Below, piece after piece: positions 8,219 to 17,040 of a stretch of 61,846 bases of DNA. The stretch spans positions 1 through 61,846 of the forward strand of contig NZ_CABEGA010000021.1 of the NCBI RefSeq assembly GCF_901521055.1, in the 5' to 3' direction. The translations under genes and the position numbers were made by a program. The stretch is from Cellulomonas hominis (GTDB lineage Bacteria > Actinomycetota > Actinomycetes > Actinomycetales > Cellulomonadaceae). Position 1 is the stretch's first letter. Each line of letters starts with the position of its first letter. The notes beneath the pieces were generated by a model, which worked only from the letters and a program-made list of their open reading frames with translations, had not been told where the DNA came from and searched no databases.

Positions 8219-9355
8219 TCAGCCCTGGTGCAGTTCGGGCGGTGCGGCAGGCAGTGACACCGTGAACTGCGCCCCGCGGCCGGTGCCGTCGCTGCGCGCA
8301 TGGATCGTGCCGCTGTGCGCCTGCACGAGGGCCCGGCAGATGGCGAGTCCCACACCGGATCCCCCGTGGCCCCGGTCACGGGCGCTGTCGACGCGGTAGA
8401 ACCGCTCGAACACGTGGGGAAGGTGCTCGGCGGGGATGCCCTCGCCGGTGTCGTTGACGGTGAAGTCCACGGTCCCCGTCGGGGCGGTGGTAGCGCCGAC
8501 GGTGACCTGCCCGTCGGGCGGGGTGTGTCGGATGGCGTTGACGATCAGGTTGTCGAGCACCTGGGCCATCCGGACCCGATCGACCCGTACTCGCGCCCGC
8601 TCGTGGACGTCGCCGGCCTGCAGGATGACGCCTGCCGCCTCGGCCTTCTTCCGTGCGGCGAGCACGGCAGCGTCGACGAGCTCGCCGGCGGCGACATCCG
8701 CTAGCTGCAGCTCCAGGTCGCCGCTCTCGGCGCGGGTGACCGCGGCCAGGTCTCGGGAGAGTCGGGTGAGCCGCTGGGCCTGATCGTTGAGGACCCCGAT
8801 GGTCTCGGCGTCCATGACGCGCACGCCGTCCTCGATGGCCTCCATGTACGCCACGATCGTCGCGGCCGGGGTGCGCAGCTCGTGTGCGACGTCGGTCAGC
8901 AGCCGCTCGCGCAGGTGCGCGTCGCCCTCCAGGCGAGCGGCCATCGCGTTGAAGGAGTGCGCGAGCTCGTCGAACTCCAGGCCGATCCCGGGCAGCGGGA
9001 CTCGCGCGTCGAAGCGACCCGCCCCGACCTGGTGGGCTGCCCGGGACATCTGCGCGACCGATCGCCCGATCCTGCGGGTCAGCACGACGCTGACGGCCAG
9101 GGCGGTGATACCGGCGACAACCATGGCCAGCGCGAGCGCGATCGTACTGGCGGACTGGAACGCCTCCTCGATGTGCAGGTCCGCGAGCTCGTGGTCCTGG
9201 ATGTTCGCGCGGACGAGGTGCTCGTGGAACAGGGCTGGCCCGACGACGGTCGCGACCACCCACGCGGTGGTGGCCGCGGCGACCAGGACCAGGACGATCG
9301 AGATCAGCAGACGTCGGCCGAGACTTCCCGGGCCGACGGTGTCGCGGGCCCTCAT
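8219..9355 (-). CDS. Sensor histidine kinase, probable copper/envelope-stress sensor
   Basis: A 378-aa membrane kinase: first membrane segment about 15-40, a short extracytoplasmic loop rich in His, Asp and Glu (FHEHL, DHELADLH), second segment about 68-92, then HAMP, HisKA with the phosphoaccepting His in VAHELRTP (about 160), and HATPase_c with NLIVNAIRHT, DTGEGI and GGSGVGL. It overlaps the response-regulator gene by ATGA. The short His-bearing sensor loop matches CusS/CopS-type metal sensors. The paralogous kinase at 21305-22426 has the same layout. Tandem boxes in the window are its likely partner's targets. Confidence 0.88.
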   Translation of the reverse strand: MRARDTVGPGSLGRRLLISIVLVLVAAATTAWVVATVVGPALFHEHLVRANIQDHELADLHIEEAFQSASTIALALAMVVAGITALAVSVVLTRRIGRSVAQMSRAAHQVGAGRFDARVPLPGIGLEFDELAHSFNAMAARLEGDAHLRERLLTDVAHELRTPAATIVAYMEAIEDGVRVMDAETIGVLNDQAQRLTRLSRDLAAVTRAESGDLELQLADVAAGELVDAAVLAARKKAEAAGVILQAGDVHERARVRVDRVRMAQVLDNLIVNAIRHTPPDGQVTVGATTAPTGTVDFTVNDTGEGIPAEHLPHVFERFYRVDSARDRGHGGSGVGLAICRALVQAHSGTIHARSDGTGRGAQFTVSLPAAPPELHQG

Positions 9356-10074
9356 CCCGGACCCATGCGATAGCCGATGCCGCGAACTGTCCGTACGAAT
9401 CGCTGCTGCTGGGCGGTGTCACCGAGCTTGCGCCGCACGTGAAGGACGTGGACGTCGACGAGGTGCTCGTCGCCCACCCAGCCCTCGCCCCACACGGCGC
9501 GGATCAGCGCCGCGCGCGAGAACACCACCCCGGGGCGGGAGGCGAGCGCGGCGAGCACGTCGAACTCCAACCGGGTGAGCGAGATCGGTTCGCCGTCGAC
9601 GTGGGCCTCGCGCGCGTCGAGGTTCAGGGTCAGACCGCCGACCACGACGGTGCGAGTCGCGTCGGGCACATCCGCGGGGACTGCCCCGGCCGAGCGCCGA
9701 GGTCGGCGCAGCATGACGCGGATGCGAGCCACGAGTTCGCGGGGGCTGAACGGCTTGGTCATGTAGTCGTCGGCTCCCACCGACAGCCCGATGAGCGTGT
9801 CGACCTCGTCGCTGCGCGCGGTGAGCATCACGACGTAGCAGTCGGAGAACGTGCGCAGCTGGCGGCAGACCTCCACACCGTCGATCCCGGGCAGGCCGAG
9901 GTCGAGGACGACGACGTCGGGGTCGACCTCCCGCAGCAGTGCAACGGCCGCGCTGCCGTCGTGGCACAGAGCGACCTCGAAGCCTTCCCGTTCCAGGTAC
10001 CCACCGACAACCGAGGCGAGCGCCTGCTCGTCGTCCACGACGACCGCACGCAACGCGACAGCGGGTGGGGTCAT
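9352..10074 (-). CDS. OmpR-family response regulator (CopR-like)
   Basis: A 240-aa regulator with a receiver domain (acidic pair DDE near 13-15, phosphoacceptor Asp in VVVLDLGLPG near 58, Lys in MTKPFSP near 107) and a C-terminal winged helix ending in VRTVRGIGYRMG. It is upstream of and coupled to its kinase. The start is inferred from the domain boundary and no clear ribosome binding site precedes it, so the message may be leaderless. The CopR-like box 51 bp upstream suggests autoregulation. Confidence 0.88.
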   Translation of the reverse strand: MTPPAVALRAVVVDDEQALASVVGGYLEREGFEVALCHDGSAAVALLREVDPDVVVLDLGLPGIDGVEVCRQLRTFSDCYVVMLTARSDEVDTLIGLSVGADDYMTKPFSPRELVARIRVMLRRPRRSAGAVPADVPDATRTVVVGGLTLNLDAREAHVDGEPISLTRLEFDVLAALASRPGVVFSRAALIRAVWGEGWVGDEHLVDVHVLHVRRKLGDTAQQQRFVRTVRGIGYRMGPG

Positions 10075-10124
10075 GCGGACATTGTGCGGAGTCGCAGACG
10101 ACAGCACGAGCGTTCGACGTGCCA

Positions 10125-10140
10125 CTTCATCGAATCTTGA
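10125..10140 (-). promoter_or_regulatory. CopR-like tandem box (4 of 8)
   Basis: Minus-strand TCAAGATTCGATGAAG in the divergent region between the response regulator gene and lgt. It could control both. Confidence 0.55.
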
Positions 10141-10270
10141 TCGTCGGTCGCGGCCTGAGTCGGCTGCTTCTTCACTGAACTGCAACGGGAGTCATGCGCC
10201 GCGCTTCATCCGCGGGCAGGACGCTGACCAGGCCGTCGACCGGCGGTGTCACTCGACGAACGGAACCGAC

Positions 10271-11059
10271 GTGCGCCCCGTGCTGTTCAGCTTGTTCGGC
10301 ATCGACGTGCAGACCTACGGGGTCAGCAAGGCCGGTGCCGCGCTGCTCGCCGCCCATCTCCTGGGACGCGAGTTCACGCGTCTGGGACTCAAGCGCGAGT
10401 CAGCACATGCCCTGGTGTTCTGGGCGACGGTGTGGGGATTCGTGGGCGCGAAGGTGTACTTCGTGCTGGAGAACCTCGACGACCTGACGTGGCACCACCT
10501 GGGTGGCATGGGGTTCACCTGGTATGGCGGTCTCATCGCCGGGGTGATCGCTGCGCTCGTGGTGATCCGCCGCCACGGCCTTCCGCTCGGCACGACTGCC
10601 GGGGCTGCCGCCATCCCGCTCAGCGTGGCGTACGGCGTAGGTCGCCTCGGGTGCTTCTTCGCGGGGGACGGGACCTACGGCAAGCCGTCGGACCTGCCAT
10701 GGGCGATGACGTTCGCTGACGGCGCGGTGCCCACGAACGTCCCGGTGCACCCGACCCAGCTGTACGAGACGCTCGCGGCGTTCGTGATCGCGGGTGTGCT
10801 GTGGTGGGCCCGCAAGCGCGTCCCGGGTTCAGCGTTGTTCGGGGCCTACCTGGTCCTGAGCGGGCTCGCGCGGTTCCAGGTCGAGTTCCTGCGGACCAAC
10901 AGCCCGCTCGTCGCTTGGCTGACGCAGCCGCAGCTGTGGTCGCTGGCGAGCATCGGTGCAGGTCTGGTCGTCATCGTCCTCGTCGCCTCCAGACCACACG
11001 ACGTCGGAGGGCACGCGATGTCCCCGGCGTCGTTCCCGAGCCGGACGGTCGACGCCTGA
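10271..11059 (+). CDS. lgt: Prolipoprotein diacylglyceryl transferase (accessory Lgt)
   Basis: A 262-aa membrane enzyme that transfers diacylglycerol from phosphatidylglycerol to the lipobox Cys of prolipoproteins. Motifs seen: GGLIAGVIA, the Lgt signature region VGRLGCFFAGDGTYGKPSD, and the conserved HPTQLYE. The signature reads AGDG where NGE-like residues are usual, so this is a divergent copy. GTG start with ACGGAAC ahead. It is divergent from the two-component operon and shares its box. As an accessory copy in a metal island, its client may be the DUF305 lipoprotein or PstS; that is inference. Confidence 0.85.
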   Translation: MRPVLFSLFGIDVQTYGVSKAGAALLAAHLLGREFTRLGLKRESAHALVFWATVWGFVGAKVYFVLENLDDLTWHHLGGMGFTWYGGLIAGVIAALVVIRRHGLPLGTTAGAAAIPLSVAYGVGRLGCFFAGDGTYGKPSDLPWAMTFADGAVPTNVPVHPTQLYETLAAFVIAGVLWWARKRVPGSALFGAYLVLSGLARFQVEFLRTNSPLVAWLTQPQLWSLASIGAGLVVIVLVASRPHDVGGHAMSPASFPSRTVDA

Positions 11060-11080
11060 GCTCAGCCAGTCACACGCGCG

Positions 11081-12315
11081 TCAGGCGCCGTGGTGATGGC
11101 CGTGGCCTCCGTACCTGTGCCGGGGGCGTGGCACACCGTCCCCGGTGGCCGTGACCATCACCACGGCGATCGCCGTCGTGAGGGGGATCGCGAGCACCAG
11201 GCCGATGGAGGAAACGGCCGTGCGGACGATCTCCGCGGCGAACTGGCCGCTCGTGAGCGTGGAAGCCAGCGGAAGTTGGTAGATCAGCAGCAGCAGCAGG
11301 ACGGGCAGCGACGCGCCCGTGTAGGCGAACGCGATGGTGTACACGGTCGAGGCGATGTGGTCACGGCCGATGCGCATCCCGCCGCGGAACAGCTCGGTTC
11401 GCGTCGCGGCCGGGGAGGCTGCCCTCAGCTCCCACACGGCCGACGCCTGCGTGATCGTGACGTCGTTGAGAACGCCTACCCGGCGAGGACGAGTCCGGCG
11501 AGGAAGAGGCTCCTGAGCGACACCGCGCCCACATCTCCAAGCAGCTGGGCGAGTCTGTAGTCGTCCTCGGTGGTGACTCCCGACAGATGTGCCCAGCGGG
11601 CGCCGGCCGCGCCGAGACCCGTCGTGAGCGCGAGCCCGGCGAGCGTGCCGATCAGCGCGGTCGAGGTCCGTAGCGACAGGCCGTGAGCCAGGTACAGCAC
11701 TGCGGTCATGATCACAGTGGAGGCGGCCAGCGCCACGACCACGGCGTTCTCACCAGCGAGCAACGCTGGAAGGACGTACAACCCGATCACGACGAACGCC
11801 GCCCCGAGCCCGACGAGAGCCCTGAGACCACGCCGGCCGGCGACGGCAACGATCGACGCGCCGAAAGCGAGTGCCAGCGCGCCAAGTGGGATAGTGCGCT
11901 GGAAGTCGTGCCATGCCCACACCTCGCGGTCTGCATCGGTAGCGGGATACCACTCGAGGACTACGCGCGTACCGGCACGCACCTCCGCTGGGGTCAACGT
12001 GGCGGTCGCCCACACCCGCACGGTGCGTCCGGCCTCGGAGCCGGTGGTGACGTCCACCGTGACACGCATGCAGGTGACCGTCTCCGGGATGCTGCCGTCC
12101 GAGCGTTGGTCCTCGACGGTCCCCTCGCACCGTTCCTGCGAAGTGCTGGTGACCACGCCAGAGGGGTACTGCACCTCGACGGGTTCGATGATGCGAGCGG
12201 TCGGACGCCGCTCAGTCGGCCAGGTGATGATCATCGCTGCGACGGCCAGCACGAGCATCGGAACGAGGGCGCCGGAGACGATGAACGTCAGCCGGCCAGG
12301 ACGACGGCCCAACAC
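11081..12315 (-). pseudogene. YibE/F family membrane protein, interrupted by a frameshift
   Basis: Two adjacent frames together make one YibE/F-type multispan protein. The upstream part (279 aa from a GTG at 12315 with AAGGGAT) carries the N-terminal anchor, an OB-like soluble segment and several membrane helices, and ends abruptly in LFLAGLVLAG at a TAG near 11476. The family continuation (VLNDVTITQASAVWELRAASP and three more helices, to 11081) lies in another frame. Loss of one base near 11477 explains the break. It may be a true inactivation or a sequencing error. The tail is His-rich (YGGHGHHH). YibE/F function is not established. Confidence 0.75.
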
Positions 12316-12451
12316 GGGGATCCCTTGCTCCTAGCGGGTGCAGCGCCTCAGGGCGCGGCAGCCAGCGCGCGACCAGAGGGCGCGGCGGCGGGCACACGGT
12401 AGGAACCAGGAGATCGGGGGACCCCATGTCGTTGGTCCCGACCGCCCGTAT

Positions 12452-12467
12452 CTTGATCGAAACTTCA
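12452..12467 (-). promoter_or_regulatory. CopR-like tandem box (5 of 8)
   Basis: Minus-strand TGAAGTTTCGATCAAG, identical to the box at 4932. It lies between the divergent YibE/F and SHOCT-M23 transcription units. Confidence 0.55.
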
Positions 12468-12551
12468 TCGTTCAACCGTGGAGACTTGACGCCCCGACCG
12501 CAGTCTTGACGTCATGCGAGGCGTCGAAGGCGGTCACCGGTTGAGGGGCTC

Positions 12552-12791
12552 ATGGGCATGTGGTGCCAGATGAGCTCCGCCGGGTGGCTCTTCATGACTA
12601 CCGCGTGGCTAGCGGTCATAGCCCTGGCCGTGTGGGGCGTCTCGCGGCTGTTCCCTGCCCGTCGCTCCAGCAGCCCGCGCGCCGCCCTGGACGAGTGGCT
12701 TGCCTCGGGTGACATCGACACCGACCTCTACCGCCGGCTGCGAGCCGACATGGATGCTGCCGCGTCGAATCCGTCGAGCGGCCCGTGGTGA
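12552..12791 (+). CDS. Small membrane protein with C-terminal SHOCT domain
   Basis: A 79-aa protein with one membrane segment (about 14-35) followed by a SHOCT motif (ALDEWLASGDIDTDLYRRLRADMD). SHOCT is a short oligomerisation-like domain common at the ends of small bacterial membrane proteins. GAGGGG sits before the ATG. The stop overlaps the start of the M23 peptidase gene (GTGA), so they are coupled. First gene of a cell-wall operon under a CopR-like box. Confidence 0.75.
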   Translation: MGMWCQMSSAGWLFMTTAWLAVIALAVWGVSRLFPARRSSSPRAALDEWLASGDIDTDLYRRLRADMDAAASNPSSGPW

Positions 12792-14206
12792 GCACGGCCA
12801 GGCGGTGGTCGTGGGTCACGGCCGCACACTCGCCCATGCTTGCTGCGGCTTCCGCGGCGGCCCTTCTCGTCACGGTGATGGTCGGTCCGTCCCTGCCTGC
12901 AAAGGCCGATCCACTCGACGCGAAGGAGCAGGCGGCACAGCAACGGGCTGCAGAAGCACAGCGACAGTACGAGCTGGCTCAGGAGTCCGTCGAGGACCTG
13001 TCCGCCGACCTCGCCCAGGCGGTCCTCGCTCTGGAGGAGACCAAGGCCCGTCTGCCCGCTGCCCAGGCCGCCCTCGACGCGGCGACCAGTGCAGCCGACG
13101 CCGCTCAACGTGACGCTGCCCGCGCGCAGTCGGAGCTGCAGGACGCGACCGATGTTCACGCGCAGCTCATCACCCGGATTGAGCAGGACTCCGCACGCGC
13201 CGACGACGTTCGCGCGACCGTGGCTAAGCTGGCGCGGGCGGCGTACCAGGGCGGGTCCCGTTCCACAGGTCTGGAGGTGGCCGTCGGCGCCTCGTCGATC
13301 GAGGACTTCATCGAGCGCGCGAGAACCGCTTCGACCGCGCAGCGGCTGCAGTCGCAGACGATGACCGAGCTGGCCGAGCTCGAGGCAGCCGGTCGCAGCA
13401 ACGAGGTCAGGCTGGACTCGGTCGTCGCGTCGCTCGCCGAGCTGGAGGAGGCCGCAGCGGCAGAAGCCGAAGCCGCTCGAGTGGCCCTTGATGCTCAGCG
13501 TGAGCAGAGCGCGGCGCTGGAACGCGCTGTCGTCGAGCAGGCCGCTGCCACGCAGCGGATCGAGGGTCTGAAGGGCCAGGCACAGACCGAACAGGCGCAG
13601 GCGGATGCCGTGCGCGCCAGCGCGGATGCCGAGGTCGCGCGGATCGCAGCCGAACAAGAAGCTGCCGCCGCTCAGCAAGCTCGCCCCAGCAGCCCCGCCC
13701 AGCCCGCTCCTGCGGCGCCCGCACCTCCCGCTCCGGTCGCACCTCCGGCCGCGCCGCCGGCCGCGCCTCCAGCCGCACCAGCGAGCTCGTCCGGCGCGTT
13801 GTTCTCCAACCCGACGTCGATCCAGCCGATGTACGTCACGTCCAACTACGGCATGCGCCTGCACCCCATCCTCGGCTACTACCGGCTGCACGCCGGTATC
13901 GACCTGCGCACCTACTGCAACACCCCCCTCTACGCGCCCAGGGACGGCACCGTGCAGTGGTCGCAGTGGCGCAACGGATTCGGCAACCAGGTGATGCTCA
14001 ACTACGGCACCGTCAACGGCCAGTCCCTCATGAGCTCCTCGAACCACCTGACGCGCTCGGTCGTGACCGCAGGGCAGGCCGTCACCCGAGGGCAGCTCAT
14101 CGGGTACTCCGGGAACACCGGCCTGTCCGGCGCATGCCACCTGCACTTCGAGGTCTACATCGGCGGGAAGACCGTCGACCCAGCACCGCTCCTGGGGCTG
14201 CGATGA
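12788..14206 (+). CDS. Secreted coiled-coil M23 peptidase (murein endopeptidase)
   Basis: A 472-aa protein with a signal peptide (core about 16-36, AKA cleavage). Next comes a long Ala/Glu/Gln-rich coiled coil (about 40-300), a Pro/Ala-rich linker, and a C-terminal peptidase M23 (LytM/EnvC-like) domain from about 345. Zinc ligands are seen in RLHAGIDLRT (HxxxD) and GACHLHFEVY (HxH). Such enzymes cleave peptidoglycan cross-links, and coiled-coil versions are often activated at division or stress sites. The start is the second of two tandem GTGs, giving a 4-bp overlap with the SHOCT gene. A close paralogue lies at 19860-21215. Confidence 0.9.
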   Translation: MSTARRWSWVTAAHSPMLAAASAAALLVTVMVGPSLPAKADPLDAKEQAAQQRAAEAQRQYELAQESVEDLSADLAQAVLALEETKARLPAAQAALDAATSAADAAQRDAARAQSELQDATDVHAQLITRIEQDSARADDVRATVAKLARAAYQGGSRSTGLEVAVGASSIEDFIERARTASTAQRLQSQTMTELAELEAAGRSNEVRLDSVVASLAELEEAAAAEAEAARVALDAQREQSAALERAVVEQAAATQRIEGLKGQAQTEQAQADAVRASADAEVARIAAEQEAAAAQQARPSSPAQPAPAAPAPPAPVAPPAAPPAAPPAAPASSSGALFSNPTSIQPMYVTSNYGMRLHPILGYYRLHAGIDLRTYCNTPLYAPRDGTVQWSQWRNGFGNQVMLNYGTVNGQSLMSSSNHLTRSVVTAGQAVTRGQLIGYSGNTGLSGACHLHFEVYIGGKTVDPAPLLGLR

Positions 14207-14253
14207 CCGCGGAACAGCCCAGTCCGCACTCGCCAACACCGTCAGGAGGAACC

Positions 14254-14823
14254 ATGGACGGCATCACCGGAACCACAGCCCGAATCGTGGAGATCCGCCA
14301 GCTCCTCGGCGGGTTCACCACCATGCGCACCGTCCCTTCCCAGGTCCGGTCCGGCGACGCGTTCGCCGCCGCGCTCGACGGCGCGGTCAACAAACTGGCA
14401 CCGAACAGCCCGACTGGCACCCGGAACGCGCAAGGCGTCCCCTCCGATCTGGCCGAGTACGGCAACGGCCAGATCCCCCCGGACGCGTTGCGGGAGATCG
14501 GCGCCACCGGACACCGGCTCTGGGCGCCCGCCGGGCAGGCACTCGAGCGGCTCATGGCTGCCGCGGCGAGGGACGGCGTCGACTTCGGCATCACCGACTC
14601 CTACCGGTCCTACGACGCGCAGGTCGACGTCGCGCGCCGCAAGGGCCTGTACTCCCAGGGCGGCCTGGCCGCCAAGCCCGGAACCAGCCCGCACGGGTGG
14701 GGAGTCGCCGTGGACCTGGACCTGGACGACACCGCCCAGGCGTGGATGCGCACGAACGCCGGACGTTTCGGATTCGTCGAGGACACGCCCCGCGAACCGT
14801 GGCACTGGGTCTACAAGTCCTGA
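14254..14823 (+). CDS. M15-family D-Ala-D-Ala carboxypeptidase (VanY-like)
   Basis: A 189-aa protein with the M15/VanY domain: substrate-site Arg in TDSYRSYDAQ, zinc ligands in TSPHGWGVAVDLDLD (HxxxxxxD) and the C-terminal EPWHWVY with the third His. It trims D-Ala from, or cleaves, peptidoglycan stems. I prefer the ATG with AGGAGG just before it. An alternative ATG at 14203 would overlap the preceding stop (ATGA) and add 17 residues. No clear signal peptide is visible from either start, which is odd for an extracytoplasmic enzyme. Confidence 0.85.
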   Translation: MDGITGTTARIVEIRQLLGGFTTMRTVPSQVRSGDAFAAALDGAVNKLAPNSPTGTRNAQGVPSDLAEYGNGQIPPDALREIGATGHRLWAPAGQALERLMAAAARDGVDFGITDSYRSYDAQVDVARRKGLYSQGGLAAKPGTSPHGWGVAVDLDLDDTAQAWMRTNAGRFGFVEDTPREPWHWVYKS

Positions 14824-14939
14824 CGCGCCCCCATCGACATCCCGACCAGAACGACGAACGGAGAACCAAAACTGCCCGACTGACGACGCACCCGGCGGCG
14901 GCCTGGCCAACGCACTACATCGACACGCTCACCAGATGA

Positions 14940-15108
14940 GCGACCGGGTGGACGCTGAGTCCTGCCACCACCCGGATCATGTGAACACGCATGGCAGGAA
15001 CGGGGGAACCACCGATCTTCGGGCACGCACGTGCCCTCGGGGTGAAGCCGGTCCACGGACCGGCCGGGCGTCTCCCGCCCGAACCCGACAGCTCACCCCG
15101 CAGGCGTC
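14940..15108 (+). promoter_or_regulatory. c-di-AMP riboswitch (ydaO/yuaA class)
   Basis: Conserved blocks of the ydaO-yuaA RNA are visible in order: GCTGAGTCCTGCCA, TGGCAGGAACGGGGGAACC, CGGGGTGAAGCC, a variable GC stem, then GACAGCTCACCCCGCAGGCG. The 5' and 3' parts can pair as in the known pseudo-two-fold fold. It lies directly upstream of an NlpC/P60 hydrolase, the classic actinobacterial target of this riboswitch. c-di-AMP binding is expected to turn off expression. Confidence 0.88.
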
Positions 15109-15119
15109 AGGAGACCTTC

Positions 15120-15911
15120 ATGCCTACACGCCACACGACCGCCGCGCGGCACCGCGCCGACGGCCGAGCACTCACCGTGCTCACCGACGTCCGCCTCACC
15201 GCGGCACACCAGCTCACCAGCACGACGCGTCGCACCGGCGCTGTCGTTGCCTCGTCCGGCCTCGCGGTGTCGTTCCTCGCGGCACCCGCGCTCGCCGACG
15301 ACGAGGTGCGCACCACCGCCGTGGACGTCTCGGCGCTCACCGAGGCAGCCCGCGCGATCGTCGACGCCGCCCCGGTCGTCGCCGCGCCGGCGGAGGCCAC
15401 CTGGACCTTCGAGAACCCGGGCGTCACCGCGGTGACCCCGCCGCCGCCCCCGCCTCCCGTGGTCGAGGAGGAGCCCGAGCCCGAGGAGGCGGCCAGTCGA
15501 TCGCGCTGGGCGGAGCCCGAGGCACCCGCTGCCGAGCCGGCACCCGAGCCGGTCGGCGCTCCCGCGCCGGCGAGCGCGAACGGCAGCGCCATCGTCGAGA
15601 TCGCCTCCAGCCTGGTCGGTATCCCCTATGTGTGGGGCGGCACGAACCCGGCCGGGTTCGACTGCTCGGGGTTCACCTCCTACGTCTACGCGCAGGTCGG
15701 GATCACGCTGCCGCGCACCTCAGGCGACCAGCGGTACGCGGGCGTGGAAGTGCCGCGGGACCAGGCCCAGCCGGGTGACCTGATCTGGTCCCCCGGGCAC
15801 ATCTCCATCTACGCCGGCGGCAATCTCCAGGTCGACGCACCGGTGCCGGGCAAGTCAATCCAGATCCGGGAGATCTGGCAGTCCAGCCCGAAGTTCATCC
15901 GGGTCGGGTAG
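15120..15911 (+). CDS. Secreted NlpC/P60 peptidoglycan hydrolase
   Basis: A 263-aa protein with a long basic leader and signal peptide (hydrophobic core about 40-58, ALA cleavage). A Pro/Glu/Ala-rich linker with an eight-Pro run follows, then a C-terminal NlpC/P60 domain (about 155-263). The catalytic Cys is in GFDCSGFTSYVY and the His in SPGHISIYAG. It should cut D-Glu-mDAP-type bonds in the cell wall. CAGGAGA precedes the ATG. Expression is under the c-di-AMP riboswitch just upstream. Confidence 0.92.
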   Translation: MPTRHTTAARHRADGRALTVLTDVRLTAAHQLTSTTRRTGAVVASSGLAVSFLAAPALADDEVRTTAVDVSALTEAARAIVDAAPVVAAPAEATWTFENPGVTAVTPPPPPPPVVEEEPEPEEAASRSRWAEPEAPAAEPAPEPVGAPAPASANGSAIVEIASSLVGIPYVWGGTNPAGFDCSGFTSYVYAQVGITLPRTSGDQRYAGVEVPRDQAQPGDLIWSPGHISIYAGGNLQVDAPVPGKSIQIREIWQSSPKFIRVG

Positions 15912-16008
15912 CCGACAGCAGGGCGGCACCTCCTCGACTGCGCCGGAGTTTCCGGGACCGCGAACACCCACCGAGGTCGTGACGTGCGCTGGTGTCAGCC
16001 CAAGCGGA

Positions 16009-16033
16009 GGGCGCCCCGGGCCACGGGGCGCCC
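16009..16033. terminator. Hairpin terminator between convergent genes
   Basis: Perfect 10-bp stem GGGCGCCCCG / CGGGGCGCCC with a 5-nt loop. It lies downstream of the NlpC/P60 gene and next to the stop of the small gene on the other strand. Confidence 0.6.
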
Positions 16034-16042
16034 GCCGCCGGA

Positions 16043-16168
16043 TCAGGTGCGCGGCGCTGAGCCCTTTCCGAGCGTGGCGCCGGCCTTCGACTGAGAGGAC
16101 TTGCTCGAACCGCTCGACGCCAGGGCGCTTCCTGCCTTGGAGAGTGCGGCCTTGTACGGCTTCCCCAT
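16043..16168 (-). CDS. Small basic Ser/Ala/Lys-rich protein (41 aa)
   Basis: A 41-aa frame, MGKPYKAALSKAG through SALASSGSSKSSQSKAG, very rich in Ser, Ala, Gly and Lys. GGGAG lies about 10 bases upstream, and an alternative ATG three codons earlier is possible. The even, low-complexity composition differs from the Arg/Pro-rich shadow frames nearby, so I think it is real. I cannot assign a function. Confidence 0.4.
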   Translation of the reverse strand: MGKPYKAALSKAGSALASSGSSKSSQSKAGATLGKGSAPRT

Positions 16169-16245
16169 CGTGATCATCTCCCGCCGCATCTGGGCTGGGG
16201 CCAGAGTCTCGAATGAGTCAGACAGCTCCGTGCCGGCGGAACGAC

Positions 16246-16403
16246 ACATGCGCATGCGTATTCCCGGAGAACGCCGCCAGCCGCGCCCTGCACGCAACTG
16301 CCGGATCCGCGTGGTGGGGACCCGTGAACGACTGGTTCTCACGAGCCACGGCCCGCTCGCCGGGTCGTGGCTCGACGTCGTGCTGCTCGAGAAGCGGCTG
16401 TAG
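16246..16403 (+). pseudogene. Remnant of an ArsN-like GNAT acetyltransferase (C-terminal end)
   Basis: The last 33 codons read RVVGTRERLVLTSHGPLAG then SWLDVVLLEKRL. This closely matches the C-terminus of the intact acetyltransferase at 42861-43370 (RVVGTRERLGLMEHGPHAG, TWLDVVLLEKRL). The preceding sequence, in another frame, gives VFPENAASRALHATAG, matching VFPQNLASLALHEAAG of the intact copy. One lost base between them breaks the frame, and the N-terminal two thirds are absent. It is therefore debris of a second arsinothricin or phosphinothricin-type acetyltransferase gene, left beside the cadmium genes. Confidence 0.8.
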
Positions 16404-16434
16404 GTCGGCGGACTCGACCTCGGGTCTCACGGTC

Positions 16435-17040
16435 TCAGGCGGTCCCGAGGAGGTGCCCGATGGTTCCGGACTCGACGAGGATGAAGACACCGAGACCGAT
16501 GAATACCACCGGGACGAGCCAGTGCTCGACGCGCTCCAGCGCCTCGGTCACCGCTTCCCGGGTTCCGACGAGGCCGGCGGTCAGGCACCAGACCGCGACC
16601 AGGCCGAGAAACACGATGATGGTGGTAATCGCGTCGCTGGTCGTCATCGTGCGGAACACCGGGGTGTAGATCGCGATGTTGTCACCGCCGTTGGCGATCG
16701 TGATGCCGGCGACTCCGAGCAGTCCGACGGCCCGTAGAGCGGACTCGGCCTCGTCGTCGTCGCGACCGCGCAGCGTGCGCACCAGCGCCACCACGCCGAG
16801 GGCCAGCGGGATGAGCCCCAGCAGGCCCACCCACTCGTCCGGGATGACGGTCAAGCCGAGCGCGGCCAGGAAGCTGGCCGCGACCAGGGCGATGAAGCCC
16901 AGGTACTGCCCCGCGACGATCTGCCAGCTGCGCATCCGGGTGCCACGTGCAGCGGCGGCGAACAGGATGGTGAGGACGACGATGTCGTCGAGGTTGGTGG
17001 CGATGAACAGGCCGGCCGCCGCGGCGATCGTGCTCAGCAT
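16435..17040 (-). CDS. cadD: CadD-family cadmium resistance transporter
   Basis: A 201-aa membrane protein with five to six hydrophobic segments. It has the family's start (AGLFIATNLDDIVVLTILF) and second repeat (GITIANGGDNIAIYTPVF), whose conserved Asn-Asp and Gly-Asp-Asn in the membrane are typical of CadD proteins, related to the LysE superfamily. Predicted role: cadmium efflux across the cytoplasmic membrane. ATG inside the end of the ArsR-type regulator gene (7-bp overlap), so the pair is coupled and regulated together. Confidence 0.87.
   Translation of the reverse strand: MLSTIAAAAGLFIATNLDDIVVLTILFAAAARGTRMRSWQIVAGQYLGFIALVAASFLAALGLTVIPDEWVGLLGLIPLALGVVALVRTLRGRDDDEAESALRAVGLLGVAGITIANGGDNIAIYTPVFRTMTTSDAITTIIVFLGLVAVWCLTAGLVGTREAVTEALERVEHWLVPVVFIGLGVFILVESGTIGHLLGTA

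Noticed and set aside
11470..11490. Programmed frameshift in YibE/F.
   Set aside because: No slippery heptamer and no downstream structure was seen; simple loss of one base is enough.
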